A stretch of DNA of 37,825 nucleotides from NCBI GenBank assembly GCA_000504625.1, contig AZHR01000014.1, forward strand, positions 1-37,825. Direction: 5' to 3'. A model generated the notes under the pieces. It was not told where the DNA came from. It was given only the letters and a program-made list of their open reading frames with translations, and made no database searches. Of the stretch, positions 31,836 through 37,825 are shown piece by piece (position 1 is the stretch's first letter; each line of letters starts with the position of its first letter). The translations under genes were made by a program, and so were the position numbers. The DNA comes from an alpha proteobacterium SCGC AAA240-E13 (GTDB taxonomy: Bacteria > Pseudomonadota > Alphaproteobacteria > Pelagibacterales > Pelagibacteraceae).

Positions 31836-32555
31836 TTATATCTGCTTTGCTAGTTCATTAATTTTAATATCTCCATCATAAATTGACCTACCCACTATTA
31901 CACCTTCAATATTTGAATTATTAAGAGATTTGATTTTTTTAATATCTTCTATAGATGAAATTCCGCCAGATATAACAATGGGTATTTTTACTTTTCTAGA
32001 TAACTCAACAGTATCTTTTATATTCGGGCCTTTTTTTGTTCCATCTTTATTAATATCTGTATAGATAATTCTAGAAACACCAAAACTTTCAATTTTTTTT
32101 ACAAAATCAATAGCTGAAATATTGGTTATTTTTTTCCAACCTGATAAAGAAACAAATCCATTTTTTACATCTAAAGAAACTGCAATTTTATTTTTAAATC
32201 TTTCACAAACATTTTTAAGTAAATCTATGTTTTCAACAGCTGCGGTTCCCATAATTACTTTATCAACACCACTTTTGACCCAATTATTAACATCATCAAT
32301 TGTCCTGATTCCTCCACCAATTTGAATTTTTAAATTAAGGTTTTTAAGTATTTTTTTAATAATATTTGAATTAAATGATCTACCTTGTAGGGCACCATCC
32401 AAATCAACAACATGAACATTTCTAAATCCACTTTGAAAATACATTTTAGCTTGATCAAATGGAGAATTTTTATACGAGATCATTTTATCAAAATCTCCTT
32501 TTATAAGCCTGACACATTTACTATCTTTAATATCAATTGCAGGAAAGATGATCAT
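31836..32555 (-). CDS. hisA: ProFAR isomerase
   Basis: HisA isomerises ProFAR to PRFAR. The barrel motifs are MIIFPAIDIKDSKCVRL at the start, VDLDGALQG, QIGGGIRTIDDV, VIMGTAAVEN, VSLDVKNG, and IIYTDINKDGTKKGPN, then VISGGISSIEDI. A frame reading four residues further upstream exists, but ATG at 32555 is preferred: it gives the normal N-terminus and overlaps the hisH stop by one base as TAATG. Length is then 239 residues. Confidence 0.95.
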   Translation of the reverse strand: MIIFPAIDIKDSKCVRLIKGDFDKMISYKNSPFDQAKMYFQSGFRNVHVVDLDGALQGRSFNSNIIKKILKNLNLKIQIGGGIRTIDDVNNWVKSGVDKVIMGTAAVENIDLLKNVCERFKNKIAVSLDVKNGFVSLSGWKKITNISAIDFVKKIESFGVSRIIYTDINKDGTKKGPNIKDTVELSRKVKIPIVISGGISSIEDIKKIKSLNNSNIEGVIVGRSIYDGDIKINELAKQI

Positions 32556-33196
32556 TACAGCTTCCACTTCAAAAAATTTTCTAAAATTGTTAAACCATTT
32601 TTTTGACTTTTTTCGGGATGAAATTGAGTTCCAATAATATTATTTTTTTCTATAGATGCTGTTATTGAATTACCATAATTAGTCGTAGCAACTATACAAT
32701 CTTTTTGTTTGGTCATAAATTCATAACTATGAATAAAATACATATGAGATTTGTTTTTAATATTTGAAAAGAGAAAACAATCTTTCTTTAATTCTATTTC
32801 ATTCCACCCCATGTGTGGTAATTTGAGTTTTTTATTCATATTATTTATTTTTCTAACTTCTCCATCAATCCAGCCAAAACCTTTTGTTTCTTGAGATTCA
32901 TAACCAGTTTTTGCAAATAATTGCATGCCAACACATATTCCAAAAATAGGTTTTTGTTTCACTATTACAAATTCATTTAAAGTTTCATTTAATCCAGGAA
33001 TTTTTTTTATCCCTAAATAACAATCTCTAAAAGATCCTTGACCTGGCAAAACTATTTTATCTGATTGTTTAATAGTATTTGGATCAGAGGTTACCACTAT
33101 TTTGGAACTTGTATTTATATTATTGGCAGCAGTCTCAAGTGCTTTAGCTGCTGACTTTAAGTTGCCAGAACCATAGTCAATTATTGCAATCGACAT
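32555..33196 (-). CDS. hisH: Imidazole glycerol phosphate synthase, glutaminase subunit
   Basis: HisH supplies ammonia from glutamine to HisF. The 213-residue class I glutamine amidotransferase shows IAIIDYGSGNLKSAAKALE, LPGQGSF, the nucleophile motif PIFGICVGMQLFA, PHMGWNEIE, YFIHSYEF, and the second catalytic block GTQFHPEKSQ. It lies between hisB (8-base gap) and hisA (one-base overlap). Confidence 0.97.
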   Translation of the reverse strand: MSIAIIDYGSGNLKSAAKALETAANNINTSSKIVVTSDPNTIKQSDKIVLPGQGSFRDCYLGIKKIPGLNETLNEFVIVKQKPIFGICVGMQLFAKTGYESQETKGFGWIDGEVRKINNMNKKLKLPHMGWNEIELKKDCFLFSNIKNKSHMYFIHSYEFMTKQKDCIVATTNYGNSITASIEKNNIIGTQFHPEKSQKNGLTILENFLKWKL

Positions 33197-33204
33197 TATT
33201 AATT

Positions 33205-33795
33205 TTATAAAACACCCTTTGTTGAAGGAATTTTGTTTTTAATTCTTTTATCTATTTCTAGTGCTCCGCGTAAAGATCTAGCTAATCCTTTAAAGCAAGA
33301 CTCTATTATATGATGACTGTTGTCACCATAAACATTTTCAATATGCAAAGTAATTCCTGCCGACTGAGAAAAAGCTTGGAACCATTCTTTAAATAACTCC
33401 GTATCCATTTCGCCTAATTTTTCTACCTTTAATTTGACCTTCCATATTAGGTATGGTCTGTTAGAAACATCAATAGTTACTCTTGTTAATGTTTCATCCA
33501 TAGGTATTAAAGCATGCGCATATCTTCTAATTCCTTTTGATGAGCTAAGAGCTTTCTTTATACATTCTCCTATAACTATACCAGTATCCTCAGTTGTGTG
33601 GTGTAAATCAATATGAGTATCACCCTTGGCTTTTAAATTAATATCAATTAATGAGTGCTTTGAAAGTTGTTCCAGCATGTGATTTAAAAAACCAATTCCT
33701 GTATCTATTTTATATTTTCCTCTTCCATCTATATTTGTTTCAACGTTGATGGTTGTTTCTTTAGTTTTTCTTGATATTTTGGCTTTTCTAGGCAT
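33205..33795 (-). CDS. hisB: Imidazoleglycerol-phosphate dehydratase
   Basis: HisB dehydrates imidazole glycerol phosphate. The 196 residues are the monofunctional form. Motifs are RKTKETTINVETNIDG, GIGFLNHMLEQLSKHSLID, the manganese-binding DLHHTTEDTGIVIGE, RYAHALIPMDETL, and SHHIIESCFKGLARSLR. It is the first gene of the his run, divergent from hslV with a 101-base gap. Confidence 0.97.
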   Translation of the reverse strand: MPRKAKISRKTKETTINVETNIDGRGKYKIDTGIGFLNHMLEQLSKHSLIDINLKAKGDTHIDLHHTTEDTGIVIGECIKKALSSSKGIRRYAHALIPMDETLTRVTIDVSNRPYLIWKVKLKVEKLGEMDTELFKEWFQAFSQSAGITLHIENVYGDNSHHIIESCFKGLARSLRGALEIDKRIKNKIPSTKGVL

Positions 33796-33858
33796 TTTAA
33801 TTTTGAGTACAGGTATATAATTAAATAAATACTATATCAATAACAGTAAAAAAATACT

Positions 33859-33888
33859 CTTGAACATAAAAAATAAGTATCCACATAT
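33859..33888 (+). promoter_or_regulatory. Candidate heat-shock (RpoH) promoter of hslVU
   Basis: CTTGAA (33859-33864), a 16-base spacer, and CCACATAT (33881-33888) fit the sigma-32 pattern CTTGAA then CCCCATnT with one mismatch in the core. hslVU is a classic RpoH target. The -10 ends eight bases before the hslV ATG at 33897, so transcription would begin at or just before the start codon. Confidence 0.6.
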
Positions 33889-33896
33889 AAATAACT

Positions 33897-34436
33897 ATGA
33901 GTGAAATTCAAAATTGGCATGGAACTACTATAGTTCTTATAAGAAAAGGCAAAGATGTTGTTGTTGCAGGAGATGGGCAAGTAAGTCTAGGTAATACTGT
34001 AATAAAAAGTACTGCAAAAAAAGTAAGAAAAATTGAAAAACGAAATGTAATAGCTGGATTTGCAGGATCAACTGCTGATGCCCTAACACTATTTGAAAGG
34101 TTAGAAGCAAAGTTAGAAAAACATGCTGGAAACTTAACCAGAGCGGCTGTAGAATTAGCTAAAGATTGGAGAACTGATAAATATCTCAGAAGACTTGAAG
34201 CGTTAATGGCAATAGCTGATAAAGAAAAAAGTTTCATTATCTCTGGTACTGGGGATGTTTTGGAACCTGAAGATGGAATTATTGGAATAGGATCAGGTGG
34301 TAATTTTGCATTAGCTGCAGCAAAAGTTTTAATGGAATCTAAACTTTCAGCTGAAGAAATTGCAAAAAAAGCGATATCAGTTGCAGCAGAAATTTGTGTG
34401 TATACAAATAATAATATTACAATTGAAAAAATTTAA
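33897..34436 (+). CDS. hslV: ATP-dependent protease subunit HslV
   Basis: HslV is the threonine peptidase of the HslUV (ClpYQ) complex. The 179 residues include a nine-residue propeptide (MSEIQNWHG) before the catalytic Thr10 of TTIVLIRKG, as in other alphaproteobacteria. Further motifs are VVVAGDGQVSLGNTVIK, IAGFAGSTADALTLFERLE, DWRTDKYLRRLEALM, and SGTGDVLEPEDGIIGIGSGGNFALAAA. No Shine-Dalgarno is visible upstream, which fits a near-leaderless start. Its stop overlaps the hslU ATG by one base. Confidence 0.97.
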   Translation: MSEIQNWHGTTIVLIRKGKDVVVAGDGQVSLGNTVIKSTAKKVRKIEKRNVIAGFAGSTADALTLFERLEAKLEKHAGNLTRAAVELAKDWRTDKYLRRLEALMAIADKEKSFIISGTGDVLEPEDGIIGIGSGGNFALAAAKVLMESKLSAEEIAKKAISVAAEICVYTNNNITIEKI

Positions 34437-35809
34437 TGAAAAAATCTAATATTACGAGTTTTAAACCCAAAGAAACTAAAGAAAAAATAGAGCATAGTTC
34501 TAATGTAAGTTCTTTATCTCCGAGAGAAATTGTATCTGAATTAGATAGATATGTAATTGGGCAAAACCAAGCAAAAAGAGCAGTTGCAATTGCTTTAAGA
34601 AATCGTTGGAGACGTCAAGCTCTAACTAATGAAATGAAAGACGAAGTTTTACCAAAAAATATTTTAATGATTGGTCCTACTGGAGTCGGAAAAACTGAAA
34701 TTTCCAGAAGACTATCAAAACTAGCGGAAGCTCCGTTCATTAAAGTAGAAGCTACAAGATTTACTGAGGTTGGATATGTTGGAAGAGATGTAGAACAAAT
34801 TGTAAGAGATCTTCTAGAAATTGCAATAGCAATGGAAAAAGTAAAAAAAAGAACAGAAGTTTTTACAAAGGCTCAACAAGCAGCAGAAGAAAGAGTTTTG
34901 GAAGCTATGGTAGGAAGCAAAGCTAGTGTTGCAACTCGAGAAAGTTTTAGAAAAAGACTGAGAAATGGAGATTTGGATAATAATGAAATAGAAATAAATG
35001 TACATGATAATCCTTCAATACCAAGTTTTGAGATACCAGGTATGCCAGGAGCAAATATCGGAATGATAAATATTAGTGAAATGCTTGGTAAATCAATGGG
35101 TAATAAACCTAAGAAGAAAAAAATGGGTGTTAAAGAATCTCACGAAATACTAATTGCTGAAGAATCTGACAAATTAATTGAACAAGATAAAATTATTAAA
35201 TCGGCTAAAACTTCTACCGAAAACAACGGAATAGTTTTTTTAGATGAAATTGATAAGGTATCTTCACGAAGTGATAGAATTGGAGGGGATGTATCTAGAG
35301 AGGGCGTCCAAAGGGATTTATTACCTTTGATTGAAGGTACAACTGTTAGCACAAAATATGGAACAATTAAAACTGATCATATTTTATTTATTGCCTCTGG
35401 AGCGTTTCAACTAGCTAAACCTTCGGATCTTTTACCAGAACTTCAAGGTAGACTTCCAATAAGAGTAGAATTAAGCGCCTTAACTAGTGAAGATTTTAAG
35501 AAAATTTTAAAAGAACCAGATAACAGTTTAATTAAACAATACAAAGCTTTACTAAACACTGAAAAAATTGATCTTGAGTTTACCAATGATGGAATTGAAA
35601 CTATTGCTGAGTTGGCAACGGAAGTTAATTCTAGCGTAGAAAATATAGGAGCAAGAAGGTTACATACTATAATAGAAAAGGTTCTTGATGAAATTAGTTT
35701 TACTGCTACGGATAGAGGTGGCGAAAAAATTATTATAGATAAAGCATATGTACAAAAAAATCTTGGTGAATTAGTTAAAGATACAGATTTATCAAAATTT
35801 ATTCTTTAA
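34436..35809 (+). CDS. hslU: ATP-dependent protease ATPase subunit HslU
   Basis: HslU is the AAA+ unfoldase partner of HslV. The 457 residues have a short extra N-terminus (about 25 residues) before SPREIVSELDRYVIGQNQAK. Walker A is GPTGVGKT at 80-87, followed by the pore region VEATRFTEVGYVGRDVEQIVRDL with the G-Y-V-G loop. The variable I domain follows, then Walker B IVFLDEIDKV, GVQRDLLPLIEGT, PELQGRLPIRVEL and the sensor-2 block IGARRLHTIIEKVL. It ends in LSKFIL, the tail that docks into HslV. Its 3' end overlaps the Smr gene by 11 bases. Confidence 0.97.
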   Translation: MKKSNITSFKPKETKEKIEHSSNVSSLSPREIVSELDRYVIGQNQAKRAVAIALRNRWRRQALTNEMKDEVLPKNILMIGPTGVGKTEISRRLSKLAEAPFIKVEATRFTEVGYVGRDVEQIVRDLLEIAIAMEKVKKRTEVFTKAQQAAEERVLEAMVGSKASVATRESFRKRLRNGDLDNNEIEINVHDNPSIPSFEIPGMPGANIGMINISEMLGKSMGNKPKKKKMGVKESHEILIAEESDKLIEQDKIIKSAKTSTENNGIVFLDEIDKVSSRSDRIGGDVSREGVQRDLLPLIEGTTVSTKYGTIKTDHILFIASGAFQLAKPSDLLPELQGRLPIRVELSALTSEDFKKILKEPDNSLIKQYKALLNTEKIDLEFTNDGIETIAELATEVNSSVENIGARRLHTIIEKVLDEISFTATDRGGEKIIIDKAYVQKNLGELVKDTDLSKFIL

Positions 35810-36221
35810 ATTTTTTCAAAAAAATATAAAAAGCACCATCTCCACCATCTTTTATTTCTGCTTTTGATATACTTTTAATTTTATTTTTAATTTTTAAATT
35901 ATTATTTATATATTCGGGCACTGAATTTTTTAGAATACTTAAATCTTTAGAAACATAAGGGTTATCAATTATTTTAGATCTTATACCTTTACCAGTTATT
36001 ACAATAATCTTATCAACGCCTTCTTCAAAAGATTTATCAATAGTTTTTGCAATCTTTTTATTGGCTTCATTTAAAGAATATCCATGTAAATCAACTTTTC
36101 TACTTTTGGGGATATATTTTTTTTTTTTATCTAAATAATAATCTTTGTTTTCTACTGGTTTCTTGCTTAGAGTAAAAGCTTTCCATGCCTTAATATCTTC
36201 TGGTGTAGTTTTTTTATTCAA
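35799..36221 (-). CDS. Smr-domain protein
   Basis: The 140 residues have a C-terminal Smr (MutS2-like) domain: KVDLHGYSLNEANKKIAKTI, DKIIVITGKGIRSK (the T/H-G-K-G motif), and the late GGDGAFYIFLKK. Smr domains can be nicking endonucleases or RNA-binding; the function of these small bacterial forms is unclear. The first 50 residues are unstructured-looking and basic. It converges on hslU and follows the Tim44-like gene with one base between. Confidence 0.88.
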   Translation of the reverse strand: MNKKTTPEDIKAWKAFTLSKKPVENKDYYLDKKKKYIPKSRKVDLHGYSLNEANKKIAKTIDKSFEEGVDKIIVITGKGIRSKIIDNPYVSKDLSILKNSVPEYINNNLKIKNKIKSISKAEIKDGGDGAFYIFLKKFKE

Positions 36222-36222
36222 A

Positions 36223-36825
36223 TTAAACTTGAGTTTCTACTAAATACCAATTTGGACTATTGCTCCACATATTCTTGGAAAATTTCCAAACATCATTAAC
36301 TGTTTTTATAACATCCGGATTACCTGCTACAATCTTATTATCTTTATCTTTTTTACAAGTAATAATTTCACTAACAAAGTTAATTGTAAAAATATAAATA
36401 TTATCTTTTTTTTCAAAATTTTTAATTTTTGCTGATTTGACGCCTACAAATGTTAATTCTGATTTTAAGTTATTTTTATTTCTTTGGTCAATTTCATCAG
36501 AAAAATTTTGGTATACTTCTTTATTTAAAAGAGGTTTTAAAGCTTTTTTATCTCCTTTAGCAAAAGAAGTAATAATCATTTCATAGGCAGTTTTTGCACC
36601 TTTAATAAAATGTTCCTTGACTTTATCATCAATTCTATTTGAATTTAAAAAACTATCTTTTTCTTCAGCAGTTTTTTGTTTTTCTCTTTTATTATTAAAA
36701 AGATCTACTACATTTTTCTTTTCGTGACCCCTTCTTTTACCTAATATTCCCCTTAATCTTAAGAAAATAAATCCCGCTATCATCGCTAATAAGATAATAT
36801 CTAGATATTCTAAGCCACCGCTCAT
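36223..36825 (-). CDS. Tim44-like domain membrane protein
   Basis: The 200 residues start with one membrane helix (about 8-24, YLDIILLAMIAGFIFLRLR). A charged linker follows, then a Tim44/TIM-like domain from about 72 with FIKGAKTAYEMIITSFAKGDKKALKPLL and DEIDQRNKNNLKSELTFVGVKSAKI, ending in NDVWKFSKNMWSNSPNWYLVET. Alphaproteobacteria keep this gene near secB, fxsA and smr, as here, and it is viewed as the ancestor of mitochondrial Tim44. Divergent from fxsA with a 74-base gap. Confidence 0.9.
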   Translation of the reverse strand: MSGGLEYLDIILLAMIAGFIFLRLRGILGKRRGHEKKNVVDLFNNKREKQKTAEEKDSFLNSNRIDDKVKEHFIKGAKTAYEMIITSFAKGDKKALKPLLNKEVYQNFSDEIDQRNKNNLKSELTFVGVKSAKIKNFEKKDNIYIFTINFVSEIITCKKDKDNKIVAGNPDVIKTVNDVWKFSKNMWSNSPNWYLVETQV

Positions 36826-36899
36826 GTTTTTTTTATATATTATTATTTTATTTACTATAATGATTTATTTCAACCTACAAAATATATATTCTAGGACAA

Positions 36900-37316
36900 A
36901 TGAACCCGCTCCTATTAACTATTATAGGTATTCCTTTAATTGAAATTTATTTGTTTATTAAAATTGGATCTGTGATTGGTGCGTTTTATACCATAGTTCT
37001 TATAATAATAACTGCATTAACAGGAATTATATACGCAAGGCATGAGGGTTTTAATACTTTAAAATCAGGATTTTCACAATTAGTAAGAAATGAAATTCCA
37101 ATTTATGAAATTATTTCCGGAGCAGCAATTGCTTTTGCAGCATTTCTTTTAATCCTTCCAGGATTTGCCACTGATTTTATAGGTTTTTTATTAATATTTC
37201 CTATTACAAGAAAATTAATTATAGGGAGATTTACAAAAAAAACTGAAACAAATAGAAAAACAAAAAAAAACTTCATTGAAGGTCAATATGAAGATATAGA
37301 TGACGATTTAAAATGA
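36900..37316 (+). CDS. fxsA: FxsA family membrane protein
   Basis: The 138 residues have about three to four hydrophobic segments within the first 105: PLLLTIIGIPLIEIYLFI, GSVIGAFYTIVLIIITALTGIIYARHEG, and GAAIAFAAFLLILPGFATDFIGFLLIFP. The order GIPLIEI, ARHEG and LPGFATDFIG is diagnostic. E. coli FxsA reduces F-exclusion of phage T7; its normal function is unknown. The secB ATG overlaps its stop by 4 bases (ATGA). Confidence 0.92.
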   Translation: MNPLLLTIIGIPLIEIYLFIKIGSVIGAFYTIVLIIITALTGIIYARHEGFNTLKSGFSQLVRNEIPIYEIISGAAIAFAAFLLILPGFATDFIGFLLIFPITRKLIIGRFTKKTETNRKTKKNFIEGQYEDIDDDLK

Positions 37317-37735
37317 CAGAAAAATATAAAATATTATCAGAATTCGCAAAAGATGTTTCTTATGAAACGCCCGATCTTGAAACATATCTTCAAACAAAAG
37401 AAAATATTTCAAAATATAAATTAAACATAGATATTAATAGTAAACCTATAAAAAATGAAATTATTGAAGTAAATATTGTTTTAAAACTTCAAGAAAGCAA
37501 TATGGAAGTAAAAAGATCTAATTTTGAAATTACCTATACAGCTATAGCCAAAGTTGATAAAAATATTACAGACCAAAAAGAAATGGAAAAAATTATTTTA
37601 AGTAAAATACCAAATGAAATATTCCCAAGAGTAGAAGATTTATTTATTTCATCAATAAAAAAATCTGGTTTTCCAAATACTCAAATTGAAAAAAAAGTTG
37701 ATTTTGAAAAATTATATAATGAGAAATTTAATTAA
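37313..37735 (+). CDS. secB: Protein-export chaperone SecB
   Basis: SecB keeps preproteins unfolded and hands them to SecA. The 140 residues follow the family: AKDVSYETPDLETYLQTKENI near the start, NIVLKLQESNMEVKRSNFEITYTAIAKVD in the middle, PNEIFPRVEDLFISSIKKSGFPNTQIEKKVDFEKLY at the end. The usual C-P motif of the E. coli protein (CPxxLFPYAR) reads PNEIFPRVED here, as in other divergent forms. The gene overlaps fxsA and converges on dnaQ. Confidence 0.92.
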   Translation: MTEKYKILSEFAKDVSYETPDLETYLQTKENISKYKLNIDINSKPIKNEIIEVNIVLKLQESNMEVKRSNFEITYTAIAKVDKNITDQKEMEKIILSKIPNEIFPRVEDLFISSIKKSGFPNTQIEKKVDFEKLYNEKFN

Positions 37736-37825
37736 TTAAAAAAATTTCTTTTTAATTCATTTTTTAAAAAGTTTTTATGTAGTTGAATTTCTTCCTCTTT
37801 TATTTTAATAACTTTTTTTGAATAT
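37732..37825 (-). CDS. dnaQ: DNA polymerase III epsilon subunit, 3' end only (cut by window edge)
   Basis: The last 31 codons of a minus-strand gene are seen, stop at 37734-37732. The peptide YSKKVIKIKEEEIQLHKNFL followed by KNELKRNFFN resembles the C-terminus of alphaproteobacterial DnaQ (V-I-x(3)-E-E-x(3)-H-x-x-F-L). A secB-dnaQ convergent arrangement is usual in the group, which supports the call. No exonuclease motif lies in this short part. It overlaps the secB stop by 4 bases. Confidence 0.6.
   Translation of the reverse strand, partial: YSKKVIKIKEEEIQLHKNFLKNELKRNFFN

Overview
This window looks like an AT-rich, tightly packed genome segment of a SAR11-type alphaproteobacterium (Pelagibacterales). 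The case rests on very low GC, Lys/Asn/Ile-rich proteins, intergenic gaps of a few bases and many 1-17 nt gene overlaps. Typical alphaproteobacterial neighbourhoods also fit: hemC/tsaD divergent, rpe-heparinase-purH, hisB-H-A-F-E, hslVU, and dnaQ/secB/fxsA/Tim44/Smr. This assignment comes from reading the sequence; no search was run.

Layout. Positions 1-949 hold the 5' part of tsaD (minus), then hemC-hemD-mscS-yggT-folD (plus), argG and an IalB-family gene (minus), a BI-1 gene (plus), DUF2794 and yciB (minus), and a truncated hspQ (plus). At 8666 the sequence folds back: 8666-8759 is the exact reverse complement of 1-94, and the missing 3' end of tsaD follows at once. Joining the reverse complement of 1-8665 to 8760 onward restores an unbroken 357-codon tsaD. 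Positions 1-8665 are therefore best read as an inverted, chimeric end, probably an amplification or assembly artefact, though a real inverted duplication cannot be excluded. From 8885 come an EVE-domain gene, acs, four small membrane or TPR genes, and a large sodium:solute symporter gene with a strong ribosome binding site and the clearest intrinsic terminator in the window. Then rpe, a heparinase II/III-like gene and purH follow.

Positions 19409-24099 are a five-gene surface-glycan operon on the minus strand (polysaccharide deacetylase, NeuC, NeuB, NeuD, a GT69-like glycosyltransferase). It starts 32 bases downstream of a tRNA-Gly(GCC) gene on the same strand. Right of the tRNA is an 865-base stretch without an ordinary gene. 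It holds two tandem micro-ORFs with matching strong Shine-Dalgarno sites and a possible structured RNA. Next come a 529-residue Lys/Glu/Arg coiled-coil gene with in-frame 120-bp repeats and a frameshifted small secreted-peptide gene. The tRNA-flanked block 19.4-26.9 kb has the look of a hypervariable genomic region.

From 26936 the content is core again: a LON-domain protein, ftsK, lolA, hinT-hisE-hisF-hisA-hisH-hisB (minus), hslVU with a candidate heat-shock promoter almost touching the start codon, an Smr protein, a Tim44-like protein, fxsA, secB, and the 3' end of dnaQ cut by the right edge. The most interesting items are the fold-back junction, the paired micro-ORFs, the repeat-built coiled-coil gene, the small membrane genes beside acs and the symporter, and a near-leaderless heat-shock start for hslV.
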